A stretch of DNA of 64,000 bases from Littorina saxatilis (lineage: Eukaryota > Mollusca > Gastropoda > Littorinimorpha > Littorinidae), in contig NC_090253.1 in the NCBI RefSeq assembly GCF_037325665.1, positions 35,433,975 to 35,497,974 of the forward strand, given 5' to 3'. The notes under the pieces are model-generated. The model saw only the letters and a list, made by a program, of their open reading frames with translations. It searched no databases and was not told the origin of the DNA. Position numbers and translations under genes: made by a program. How positions within the stretch are numbered: position 1 is the stretch's first letter; the number at the start of each line of letters is the position of its first letter. Below, piece after piece: positions 23,141-34,893 of the stretch.

Positions 23141-26100
23141 TACCCTACCTGAATTAGGGCCATCCTCGTCCTGCTCCTCAAAGACCAGAGCCTCTTCTGG
23201 CTCGTCGTCCTCCTCCTGACCGTTGGACTCCATTTTGCTGACCATGACGCTCTTGACCATGTCGTCAGTCATCACCTCCTTGGCGTTGTCCTCGCCCTCG
23301 TCCTCGTCGTCAGTTTCGGGTGGGGAGGGGGATTGGGGACTGCGTACCCCTCGTGGTACTGTGGCGGCGGGGGCAAGGCGGTGAGCGGCGTTGCCTGTAG
23401 GGGGCAGGGCGCTGCGTCTAATCAGCTGCACGTCCTCCTTGTCCTTCAGCTCCCTGTCGTGCTCATCTTCCTCCTCTGTGTCCTCATCCCCCTCGGTGAA
23501 CGCATCGTCCGTGTAGTAGTCCTTGCCCTCTACGCTGCGCCGTTTCCTCTCGCTTCCCTCGCTGTCATCGTCGCCGTCATCACCATCATCTCTTTTCTTA
23601 TCGCCGTCCGAGTCATCACCCTGATCATCGTCAGAATCTTCTTCATCTATGCTGTCATTCTCCTCGATCTTCACCGTAGTTGTGGTTTTTGCATCAGGGG
23701 CATTTGATTCTGTGGCATGTTCTTTTTGCAATTGTTTCTCAATTTCAGGTTGGAAAAGAACCTGGATTACATCTCCTTCAATGTCACGTGTATTGCGAAT
23801 GTTGTCACCGACACGTTTCAATATGTTGTGAACAGCGGTCTCTACGTCCCTCGCAGTCTCTGCAACTATCTGGGCTTTTGTCTCTGGGTCCATCAAGTTA
23901 TTTCCCTTCCTCTTCTTGTCTGTTGGGCTGGCAGCGAATGGGGGAATATGATGAGGAATGACTGAGTGAGAACTGTTTAAAGTCACACTTTCGTTCATGC
24001 TTTCTTCTTCTCTGTTTTGTTGCGCAATTTCTGGGACATTTGTCAGTTGCGCCTTGAGCCCAGAGGACGTATCACGCACACTTCTGCTGACCGGATAATC
24101 CAGCATTGCTTTGATCCGTGCTTTTGCCTTTCTCTCTTCTTCTTTAAGGGCAAGTTTTGCTTTTTGTTTTTCTTGCCTTAATTCTTCTTTAGCCATATCC
24201 TTCTCCATTTGCAGATGTTCTTGGGCCTTTTGCTTTTCCAGAGCCATATCCATTTTTGCCTGCAGTTTTTGTTTACGAAGCGAAATCTGAGCCTTGATTT
24301 TTTCCTGTCTAATTTTTTTCTTTGCCTTCGTGTGCTCATCTTTGAGACTCGTGACAGATGACAGCGCCACAAATGATGGTTGCGACTCCTCTTTTTGACG
24401 TCGAAGCATTCCTGCAAATTTCTTCAAATCTTCCGCATCTTTCTCCATGACGTTATCATCTTCATCATCATCATCGTCATCGTCGTCGTCATCGGGAACA
24501 GTCGCAACGATAATAGGAACAGGAGTCTCCGCAGGGTTAGGCACTTGGCCAAGGGCATTAGTCAGGATGTCTTCTAGAGTGCGGTCAGCGTCCTTGTACT
24601 GGCTGACCACGTCTTCCGCATTGACCTTGACCTTGTCTACAGCGGGCTTGATCAGAACTACACTACGTTTGAGCAGACGAGAGGAGGCTGCATTCTTGGC
24701 TTCATCACTCGTAACTGATCTTCTCCACCTCACGTTCTTAGGGTTGACTATGTTTCCACTGGACAATCTAGGCCTGGCGGCAGATTGATCGTTTGAACCT
24801 CCTGCAGACCCCAGGCTTGCGTGTCTTTTGCTCCTTATCCAACCTTCGGGCAAGGCCAGTAACTTTGCTTTGTAATCTGAAATAGGGTGCCAACCTGCAG
24901 ACTCCTCTCTCTTTCTTTTACGAATGCTGATACTCCTTTTACCTCTTTTTGATCTACTGGCATTTTTCACTTGTGAACGTCCGCTTCCTGTTTTGGTGGA
25001 GGGAGTTTCAGTAGTGGTTGGCTTTTCCACAGGTTTTGTGTTCTTGTTCGTCAATGTTTGCAGATAAGAGGGCGGTACAAGTGTGGTGCTAGTAATAGGC
25101 TTCCGGCTTGAAGTTGCAATGCGAGGTTTAACTTTTGATCTGGGATGGCTTTGAGGAATATTAAACCCATCAGAGTCATTAGAGTCTTCTGGGATTTCAG
25201 CAAGAAATGTTTTCAGGTGTCTTCTGTGCCTCTTGTTAATAATGCGAGGCTCAGCATCAGCAGTTCCTATTTCGTGTTTTCTATTAGAACGTTTTTGGTT
25301 CTGGCTGTCAGAAGCAGGAGAGTCTGCAGAGGGTGTCATGCCTCGTATTAAATGTGTTGCTGGAGGCACCATGTCCTTGGAGTGGCTCCGAATCTTGACG
25401 ACGTGTGGCAAATCGGTTTCTTCTGCTTCATCGTCATCCTCGTACTCCTCCGAGTCCTGTGATATGCTGTCGGCAGCCATGTCTAGCGCGATGTCGTTCA
25501 GTTTGGTTTCCTCAGCCTCCTGGTCGTCAGCGTCATCCTCATCCCTCTGATCCGCCCTTCCGATCAGCTCGGCCACCTCCGCGTCGTCCCGCTTGATGCG
25601 CTCTTCTCTCTCACCTAACGCTGCCCTCTTCCTGCGCCGCGTCAGGTCATCGCCAGTGATCTCATCTTCCTCGTCTTCCGCTTCCTCCTCCTCCATCTCC
25701 TGCAGGATTTGACGAATCACTGGTGATGATCTCTTTAAGCGGATCACTGGAGAAGATCTCTTCTGGCCGTCAAATCGCGAAGGCCTCATTTTGGAAACAA
25801 ATCGTGTGTGTGGATCCAAAACTCGCACAGACCTTTTAAGGCGTTGAGGCTGCTGGTCTTTCCCGCTCCTTTTTCTCCTGAGATGCTCGCCGGAAGCACC
25901 TTCCTCGTTGTCCACCATTTCATCAAGCATATCAGCTAGAGCGTTTTTGAGTGTATCTCCAGTGTCGTCATCATCTTCCGGATTATCATCACCGCCGTCA
26001 TCTGGCTCAGCTCTGGGCACTCGCTTCGACTGATATTCTCGCTTTCGCCGCTTTATGCCCAGCTCTAGGCCATCTTCCATTTGATTTCCAGTATCATCAT

Positions 26101-28777
26101 CGTCGTTGTCGTCATCACCAGCGTCGGCATCATCATCATCGGCATCATCTGAAGAGTCGTTTTCAATAGTCTCAAGTATAGCGTTTTGTCTTTTGGTTCG
26201 TTTTGTGGAAGGCAAAGTAATATAATCGTCAGCCTTGCCTCGTACGTTCTGTTCGACGCGAACCATTGGTTCTCTTTTTTTCCTAAGCCCCGAAAGATCA
26301 TCACTTTCCAGATCATCGTCGTCGCCACTATCGTTTTCACTGTCATTGCTGCCATCGTCGTCTGTATCGTCGCTGTCTGCATCTTCATCGGGATCGTTGG
26401 AGTCATCGTCTGTGTCCAGGTCGGACTGTCGTCTGAATCGTCCAGCAGTGTCCCTCGTGACGTTTTCGGGGTCAAGGCTTTTGTCTTCGTTTACCTCGTT
26501 CGTCAACTGTGGCTGCCTTCTCTTCCGCAACGTTGTTAGGTCGATACCACCATCATCGTCATCATCCTCTTCATCATTACCGCCTTTTTGGACGTCTTCT
26601 TCAGGGTCAATAACATCTCCTTTCCCTGAATCTACATCTGCAAGAGCGTCATCACCACTTGAATCATCATCAGCCTCTGCGTCTCCGTTACCACTGTCGG
26701 CACTTCCACCGCCGGTTGCATCGTCGTCGTTGTCGTCGGCTTCTCGTCGTCTTCTGTCCGGTAGTGGGTCAGGAGGAGAGTGGTGGTTGCTGAGGTCTGC
26801 GTCACGACGCTGTCTGTGGTCTTGTGTTGCCCTTCTGACCGCTGGTGATGCACGTGCAAGACGTAGTGATGCTGTCTGTGGCCCTGACTCACGTTGAAGG
26901 CTTGGCTGCTGTCTGCCTGCCTTACCTGTCTCACGGAATGCACCTCGTTGCGCCGCCACGGAGCGGTGTGAAGCGGGCAGCATAGAGACCACCGCGATGT
27001 CTCTCTTCGCTCTGCGCTGGTCTGGAGACGAGGACAGGGATACGGCAGGGACAGGGGAGACGTCGCCAGACACTGACGACCGCTTGCTGATCAGACGCCT
27101 GCGTCGTGCTGCTCTTGGTGAGTCTCGGTGCTGCAGGGTGGGGTGGGAAGCAGCCGATCGTTGGGCTCTACTGGGACTGACGGCAGCCGCGTTGTCAACT
27201 GTCTGTCCGGACGATTCCTCGTCGCCTTCTAATGCCAGGCTGCTCGACTTGAGGGTGACGCGGATTTTGCTCGGGTACACTCCCTGGGGGTCGTCAACGT
27301 CTTTCTCCAGTCCACTGGCTCCTGCAACAGAGAGACAGAGAAACAGATAGACAGAGAAACAGATAGACAGAGAAACAGATAAACACAGACAGACATACAG
27401 ACACAGACAGACATACAGACCGACCGACCGACCGACCGACCGACCGACCGAAAGACACACACACGTACACACACACACACACAAGTTCTCGGACCCACAT
27501 AAAGATCATCTTACAATCGCACGCAAGACCAACCAGTGAAACGTGCCATACACTTTGCACACAAGCGGCCATCCAATCGATACAAAATTATAATTTTCTG
27601 CAATGAGATTGAGAGCATGATTCGCAAACACAAAGATGCAAAGAGTACAGAGCTGGCGGCTCACCGAAAAGTCCCTCCAGCATCAGCATGTTCTTCAAGC
27701 TAAAAATGGAAATTAATTGATTATTTTTCTTGAAAAGAAAGATACTTCATTACAATTGCTAGACCGTTTTGTCGGGTCTACTCTATCAGTTCATGTGCGT
27801 GTGGAGATCGTCCAGCCCCAGATGAGACAAATTGACGGAGAGGCAGGCTCACGACAGGCAAAGAAACGCACCTGTAACTAATTTGGTGTTCTTGTTGTCG
27901 CTGATAAGATCCAGGTCAGTTTCAGGAACCTCAACTTTGGCCACAGCTACAGTCTGCAACACAGCATGTACTTTTGTTACTCATGCTTTTCCTCTGTAAC
28001 CACACTCACCTGGTTTTTTGTCTTGGCAATGGTCACATTAAAGACTAGAGAAGTCAGGTGCATACAACAAAATGCTCTGAATAGAAAATTGAATGGTCTT
28101 TCCAATGGTAGTCAGAAGTGTTTGGTTTGTGCACATTCAGATGTTTTGCAGATTTTAAAATACGGGGCTATGGTTTTTGTCAGGTCGATTTTAGGGGTGA
28201 CCTTGATTGTCTGGCTGTGAGGGAATGCCTATACAAAGTACCATCAATAAGACAAATGATATGAACTAACATATTTACCTTAACCTGCATATAAAGTTTA
28301 ACTAAAATGTATGGCGTTTTCATGCTTTTCTCAGCGTGCGAAATTTCTTGCAATAAGTTTTTGGCCAAGTTTATCGATAATCTTGAGTAGTTTACGTCAA
28401 GACCTTGAGTTTGAAAACATAAGAAAATTGTAACACATAGTTTTTGGTTCCAGTAGCAGATAATATTTAGTTGTTAGAACACAGTCTTTAGCCCGGATCG
28501 TGATTACTGTGATAAGGTGATTTCGAGTATATTTCAAAATGTCAAATTTAATCGTGACAGTAAGACAATGACTGACATAATGGTCTGTGGTCTCCGAAGG
28601 AGCGGCGTTACAGTGGTCCTAAGCCCCCGCCCCCACACTCCCACCCCCCACCCCTTCACAATATATCATCACCTCGTGGCAGTAACACCGAGAGATTACA
28701 TACACATCAAATTGCTGTCTGATCGAGGCAGATGAAGAAATCAGACAGATAGGACTTAACCATATATTTGCGCGCGC

Positions 28778-28830
<53 letters not shown>

Positions 28831-28964
28831 CTACCGTATGCATCATAACGACATTAAGATACCTGACAGGAGACGGTAGAGATAAACATCAGAATGACCA
28901 CTGCAGCCCACACGTGTGTCGATGATCTTGACCCACTTCCTACTCTCCCTTGTGTGGAATCCAT
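23126..28964 (-). CDS. Secreted Asp-rich, multi-basic-site protein (1459 aa), three exons
   Basis: Exons 28964-28863, 27953-27872 and 27321-23126, joined by GT/AG introns of phase 0 and 1, give 1459 residues. Exon 1 is a signal peptide: hydrophobic [13 protein letters not shown] at residues 19-31, then SCQ. The mature chain has no cysteine except one in the last seven residues. It alternates Asp/Glu-rich blocks with furin-like sites (RRRR, LRKRR, LRKKR, LRRKR, TRRRKR, RLKRS; about 25 in all), with a Lys/Glu-rich helical stretch at about residues 1055-1140. It looks like an intrinsically disordered, proteolytically processed extracellular protein. Acidic shell-matrix protein or peptide precursor are both possible; no named family is recognised. 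Its divergent paralogue starts at 33768. The C-terminus is uncertain: a possible donor (TTCAG|GTAGGG) lies seven codons before the stop, so a further exon may exist. Confidence 0.8.
27330..27480. repeat. Compound microsatellite next to the exon 3 acceptor
   Basis: CAGATAGACAGAGAAA repeats, then (GACC)n and CA repeats. On the minus strand this is a pyrimidine-rich run ending TCTCTGTTGCAG, so it forms the polypyrimidine tract of the acceptor at 27322. The frame stays open through it, but splice phase and the paralogue show it is intron. Confidence 0.85.
28769..28830. repeat. (CG)n(TG)n tract, potential Z-DNA
   Basis: About 11 CG dinucleotides followed by about 18 TG dinucleotides, alternating purine-pyrimidine throughout. 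It lies in intron 1 of the minus-strand acidic gene, about 35 bp past its exon 1 donor. Confidence 0.9.
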
Positions 28965-29089
28965 TGTCGTTAGAATCTACATTCTGGAAAAAATACCTCA
29001 TCTTTAAAAAGAAAAGTGTGCATGTTTTCGCAAAACATCAAAAGAGATTGTGTGAAGGATGTGCTTGGAGTTGACCAATGCGATAGTTC

Positions 29090-30747
29090 TCGCTAGGAGT
29101 TGAGGGCGAATAACCCCTGAGGGCCCCAAAGGGTTTAAAATCGTGATCGTGATTGGCGTTTTTTGACCTTTCTGTGACCGTGATTGCCGAAATTTCCATT
29201 TCTGTGATCGTGATGGGACTTTGCCCGTGATCCGTGATGACAAAAAAAATCAAGTCTCGTGATCGTGATCGTCATTTGTTTTCGTGATCGTGATGGGCAT
29301 TATTGCAAAGCATTTTATTTTCAACGTACATTTTTCACAGCTGTATCACTCTATGATCCTCTATTCGTCAAGGAGCCAATACCGATTGAAGGGAAGCAAG
29401 AACACATTCAGAAATATGATTTTGACAGCGATTGCTTCCCTTTAAGAGAACCAATCACACAAAAAAGAGATCCAATCAGAAGGCAAATTGCAAAAGTCTG
29501 CCAAACTTCTACCAATGGAAGGGCTTCGTGCAAAAGTTTTGAGTGCATTCAGTCAAATTCGAATTCGAAGATCAAATATGGCGTGCAGCGGTACTGTCAT
29601 CGAACTTCTGTTATATTTTGTGGATTCAAGCCAGACCAAAGCAGGCGGCGAGAATGCCTTCCTTGGTGGAAAGGTCAGGCTACGGGTCGGTCTTTCCGAA
29701 GACGAAATATCAAGTTATGTTGATCTATGTTGCACTATGACTGTTCTGAATGCAGGCAAAGATCTTGAAATTTGTTCAAGGTCTTTGAGTTTGAGTGAGA
29801 TCATTGACATTGTCGACATTGCCACGTCCGGCTATCACTCGCTCAGTGTGACCTCGACTGGCTCGAGATCGAGTCTGCGTGTAGCCTTAACCGAAACTAG
29901 AAATGTGTTTTTCATCCCAGCAACGTGGACACGCTTGGCATAGATTCTAATTGTCGCTTCTTTGCATTAAGCTTGGATTTATGTTAGCGCCTGTAAACTT
30001 TAATATCAACAATGGGTTAAATTCAGAAACAATGGCGGGGAGACGTGCCAGTTTGGGTCACTTGATCCTCATGTCAAAGACGATCAAAGTCATGTTCGTT
30101 GGGGACTGATTTTGTCAGGCATGCTACTTTTCCGGTTATTGCCGGAAATCCGATAAAGCCGTTTTCAAAATCCGGTAAAGTCAAATTTATTCCGGTGAAG
30201 TTGAAAAATTTCCGCAAAAACGATCCGTGTGAATATCGCGCAACGCAACCGGGCGCCGGTCTCAATGAAGCCAGCGCACAGTAGTGTTGTTTTCACCAGT
30301 TTGGAGGTGTGTTGAATGGTGGTGGGGGAAGGCTAAAATAGGATTTTTAACAAGATCACAACACTATTACAGCCCTGAAAATGATGCCCAGAATGCACCA
30401 GATTGCACAGATTTTAACCGTTTTTTGAAAAAAAATTCGGGGGGGCATGCCCCCGGACCCCCCTAGTTGGCTTGCCTGCTTCGCAGGCTCAGGCTTGTGG
30501 CTTCGCCACTGGCACTGGGCGCTTCTTTCAGGTAAAACCATTTTTGGCCTGTAGCATTCCTGTTTCTTTTTTAAGGCCATGAAACCAGGCGATGGTGTAC
30601 CTCAAATTGTATGGCAAAGTTGAAAATAAAGAACCCTTTAATTTCAATCCACCCAATAGTTTTTGAGAAAATGGGTTTACAAGATTTAGCTCTGGAAATG
30701 TGAAATTGTGCATATATATTCATGTGTGTGAGTTGAATGTGTATAAG

Positions 30748-30811
<64 letters not shown>

Positions 30812-31150
30812 AATGAAAACAACATTCTTGTTACTGATTACAAATCATGATATGTATTTCTATGTGTGTATGAAAGAGAATTAAAAAAATAATAATAAAA
30901 AAGTGCAACAGTTCTCACTTTGTGTTGAATAAACAATAGATCCAGAGGAGCGAATTTAATTACTGTGTGGTTGTGTTTACTTTGACACGTGCTTTCTGTA
31001 CATGCAACTTTTACCGTGACCGTGATTTGCCACTGGTGTTCGTGATCGTGAAAACAAAAGTCAAGGTAACTGTGATCGTGAAAGCTAAAATTTTCCTTCC
31101 CGTGATCGTGATGATACCCCCCCTTTGGTGCCCTCACCCCTGGTTGCTGG
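29090..31150. mobile_element. Repeat block of about 2 kb with inverted CGTGATCGTGAT subterminal repeats
   Basis: Left part (29095-29290) and right part (30995-31120) both carry multiple GATCGTGATCGTGAT-like motifs facing opposite ways. They are flanked by GCCCCAAAGGG and CCTTTGGTGCCC, which are also inverted. The interior has a frame at 29488-29943 (LSEDEISSYVDLCCTM) with no recognised homology, a GGGGGCATGCCCCCGG dispersed-repeat motif near 30443, and a GA microsatellite at 30751-30811. Probably a non-autonomous DNA transposon; family unknown. Confidence 0.5.
30751..30811. repeat. (GA)n microsatellite
   Basis: Uninterrupted GA run of about 60 bp inside the repeat block. Confidence 0.95.
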
Positions 31151-31189
31151 TGCTCGTCCCTGCGGAGAAGTCTTGTCAAGATCTTCCTT

Positions 31190-31475
31190 CAAAGGTACGG
31201 TCCTTCCCGTGTAAATGATTCTGCTTACCATCTCAGATCTGTTCAGGCTTTTACATGGGATAAGATCACCCCTCCACTTACAAAACATCAAAGGCCTGAT
31301 TTTCACTAAATACCAGGAGTGTCAGTTACGAACTTAATTCATAAAAAAAATATCCCACCCTGCAGAGAAAGCAGCTGGGCAGTTCATTTGTGGTATGTGT
31401 CCAAGTGGAGGTAAAGGAGCCTGGACAGATCTGAGATGGTGACACCAATCTTTTACACGGGAAGGACTGTGTGAC
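31190..31475. mobile_element. MITE with inverted repeats of about 58 bp
   Basis: Ends carry GTCCTTCCCGTGTAAA and its complement TTTACACGGGAAGGAC. The arms continue through CCATCTCAGATCTGT / ACAGATCTGAGATGG. About 285 bp in all; no coding capacity. Confidence 0.8.
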
Positions 31476-31641
31476 TACATTTTCAAAATCCTAGCGATTA
31501 TTTCGCTGACTGACCAGTTCACTAAATTCATTACACAAGCGTTCCCCACCGGTTTGTTATCATAGTAAGTCTAGAGACTGCTTCAAACGAGCGGAGGGTC
31601 AATTTCTCGTTCAAATCACGCGAACGCAAAGATAAACAAAT

Positions 31642-32494
31642 AACAAGTCGCGTAAGGCGAAAATACAATATTTAGTCAAGTAGCTGTCGAACTCACAGAA
31701 TGAAACTGAACGCAATGCCATTTTACTCGTAGCATCGTCAGGCCACCGCTCATGGCAAAGGCAGTGAAATTGACAAGAAAAGCGGGGTAGTAGTTGCGCT
31801 AAGAAGGATGGCACGCTTTTCTGTACCTCTCTTTGTTTTAACTTTCTGAGCGTGTTTTTAATCCAAACATATCATATCTATATGTTTTTGGAATCAGGAA
31901 CCGACAAGGAATAAGATGAAAGTGTTTTTAAATTGATTTGGACAATTTAATTTTGATAATAATTTTTATATATTTAATTTTCAGAGCTTGTTTTTAATCC
32001 GAATATAACATATTTATATGTTTTTGGAATCAGCAAATGATGGAGAATAAGATAAACGTACATTTGGATCGTTTTATAATTTTTTTTTTTTTTTTTTTTA
32101 ATGATTTTCCGATTTTTAATGACCAAAGTCATTAATTAATTTTTAAGCCACCAAGCTGAAATGCAATACCGAACCCCGGGCTTCGTCGAAGATTACTTGA
32201 CCAAAATTTGAACCAATTTAGTTGAAAAATGAGGGCGTGACAGTGCCGCCTCAACTTTCACGAAAAGCCGGATATGACGTCATCAAAGACATTTATCAAA
32301 AAAATGAAAAAAACGTTCGGGGATTTCATACCCAGGAACTCTCATGTCAAATTTCATAAAGATCGGTCCAGTAGTTTAGTCTGAATCGCTCTACACACAC
32401 ACACACACACACACACGCACGCACATACACCACGACCCTCGTTTCGATTCCCCCTCGATGTTAAAATATTTAGTCAAAACTTGACTAAATATAA
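31642..32494 (-). mobile_element. Repeat of about 860 bp (ACAAGTCGCG family), copy B
   Basis: Opens AACAAGTCGCGTAAGGCG and ends TTTAGTCAAAACTTGACTAA. Inverted relative to copy A and very close in sequence to copy C at 47372. It lies between the divergent acidic genes. Confidence 0.9.
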
Positions 32495-33767
32495 AAACGA
32501 TTAATGTAAACTGGAAATATTTCACATGTTTGCACAAACAAGAAGACCCTTCGTTCAGAACCCGGAGCAAGCCCACAGCACACCTCTCCCATTCGCCCCA
32601 CAGTCAGTGAGTCACACAGAATGCTCTAAACATATATTTATCACGCAAAAATATACATCCTTGTGCATCGTGAAAACGTTTTGCAGATGTTACACGCAGC
32701 AGAGCCGCGTGAAACAAAGGAACAAAATAAGTCAACAAAGAGTAAGAAAACTTGACAAACATGGACAGCGAAAATTAAAAAGAGGAGCGACTGGGGCATA
32801 GGCTATAAATTATAGGCTGAGGCAGATCCAGATAGAGGTACACAGACAGAACGAAAAAATGTAGAAGTGTTATTACGGTAGAACAAACCTCTAACAATTC
32901 CCAGTCAGGTTCTGTACCGCCCACGTCGCCAGTTTGCCATGCTTACTTTTCACAAGAACAAGAAGAAAGCACTTCATCAATCGAATTCTCTCCTCATTTC
33001 CACATTTGACGTAACTATTCAGTTGTTTCAAGTGACGCAGGATTTTAGAAAAAAATGTTGGGTCATTTTTATGACGCACTCCCCCAAACTACGTAAGGGA
33101 GTAGAGAGATTTCATCATCTTAATTCCAGATCGGCGGAAAACAAAGAAAGACTAAGAAATGTTGAACTAATTATTGCACTTGATATGAGTAAGAACACAT
33201 GGTTTCATGGGGGTTAACAAGATCCTGAAATTCTTTTGGTGTTTGTCTTCGAAATGATGACGTGTTTTTGTCGCATCATCAGAGCGCATGACGTCTTATT
33301 TAGGTAGCGTCACGTCAAAGACCTACGATTTTCAGGCTAGGAACACAGCTTTGAATGGCAACAGATCGAAGAAGAATCACATTCTCAGCTAGGGCTCTGA
33401 AGACAAAAACAACGTACAGGGGAAGACCTGCGCTTACCCAGCCTACATTTCATCTTTCCAGAGAACGTAAAGTTGCGACAACTTTTCACTATCTTTTTCT
33501 TAGTCGTTTTGTGTAGTGTTTTCCCATAGTTTGCCTCACACCTTATTGATTTGTTTGTTCATTCGCCTACCCCTGCATGCTACCTCTAATTCCTAATTTG
33601 TAGTTTAAAAAAACCCTAACATGACTGCCTGAGCCAGTCTCGTCTGCTTCCATTATGAAACTTCCATTATGGACTTGAACGTGCATAGTTAACCTATACA
33701 GCTCAGTAACTTCTACAATACATATTTGTTTAATAGAAGGACCGGACGGAGGAGCAGGCTCCATGCG

Positions 33768-34049
33768 ATGAAGGTGACAGGGAAGGCAGGAGGAGGGAGG
33801 TGCACATCATTAGATGTTCCTCTTGCCACCCTCACCATCCTACTCTCTATCTCCATTGCTGGGAACAAGGTAGGAAAGTCTGAGTATTTGTCTTGAACTA
33901 AAGAGACCAAGTTACTTTTCGACCTTTATGTCTGTGTGTGTATGTGTGTGTGAAGGGGGGGGGGTGAGTTGGTGCGGGTGAACATGTGCGTGTACGTTGT
34001 GTGTGTGTGTGTGTGGGGGGGGGGGTGAGTGGGTGGGGTGAGCGGGTAC

Positions 34050-34087
<38 letters not shown>

Positions 34088-34860
34088 GCGTGTGCGTGCG
34101 TGTGTAAAAGACTAAAAGTAAAACACAAAAGCAAGTGTAATTCAGTGGCGTAGCAAACAAGCAGGCAAACAATAGAGCATTTTCATAGTTCTGGTAACAA
34201 ATATTTCATACTCTGAGCTTTTTTTGGATATGGTCTCACTACATCACTCCGTGCTTTTAATTTGCTGCATCATGATTCCACTCTGTCAAAGACCTATCCA
34301 CACTGTCATTCTGTTGATTCCCGTATTTCCTCAGCTCGTTCCAAGTATGGTGGTATGGTTGGTATGGTATGGTATGGTATTATGCATTTGTTTGACAAGT
34401 GAATTTTCTGATGCAGGCTGCCCACGTCATCGAATCGGAGCTCGCCCTTGTCAGTGAAAACCAAAATGCTCTGGGTGTAACAGGTGTGGTACTGTTGATG
34501 CAATAATGGTTGCGTGTTATTACTTTACTATGGCTGCCCCCTCCCCCCTGTATAAACCGACAAAACCCGCATCAATGTAAACAAATTACGCGGATACCAT
34601 TGTATGTTAAATTAAGTTCTTGCAGTCTTTGAATAACAACCTAAAAGGGTGACTAAAAGGTCACGTAAAGCCCGCCTCTGGGGTTTAAGTTGTGCAAGTG
34701 CATGTATTAATTGTTGCTGCATTCTCCAGTGTCAAAATCAGTCTCGTGGACGTCTTACTAAACACCTGTGTGTGTTATGTGTGTGTGTGTTATGTGTGTG
34801 TGTGTGTGTGTTGTGTGTGTGTGTTGTGTGTGTATGTGTGTGTGTTGTGTGTGTGTGTGT

Positions 34861-34893
<33 letters not shown>

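Larger units (their letters stand above)
28965..33767. promoter_or_regulatory. Shared 5' region between the divergent acidic-protein genes
   Basis: The two start codons face away from each other across 4.8 kb, so any promoters lie here. No clear TATA or initiator is seen. At least three repeats have been inserted (29090-31150, 31190-31475, 31642-32494). The only sizeable repeat-poor stretch is 32495-33767, just upstream of the plus gene. The call is positional only. Confidence 0.35.

Noticed and set aside
26235-26897. 220-codon Ser-rich plus-strand frame opposite the acidic gene
   Set aside because: Shadow of Asp codons (GAC/GAT) read on the other strand; no splice or homology support.
27330-27498. 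N-terminal Cys/Val-rich start ([10 protein letters not shown]) for the minus acidic gene
   Set aside because: It is translated microsatellite. A signal-peptide exon and a second exon upstream join with the right phase at 27321, and the paralogue shows the same structure.
27671-27705. Candidate small exon between exons 2 and 3 of the minus acidic gene (TTTTTAG acceptor, CG|GTGAGC donor)
   Set aside because: In the incoming phase it gives an immediate stop, its length would shift the frame of exon 3, and the plus paralogue has no counterpart.
29488-29943. 151-codon frame as a host gene
   Set aside because: Lies within a repeat block, has no splice signals or recognised homology, and its ends fall in repeat sequence.
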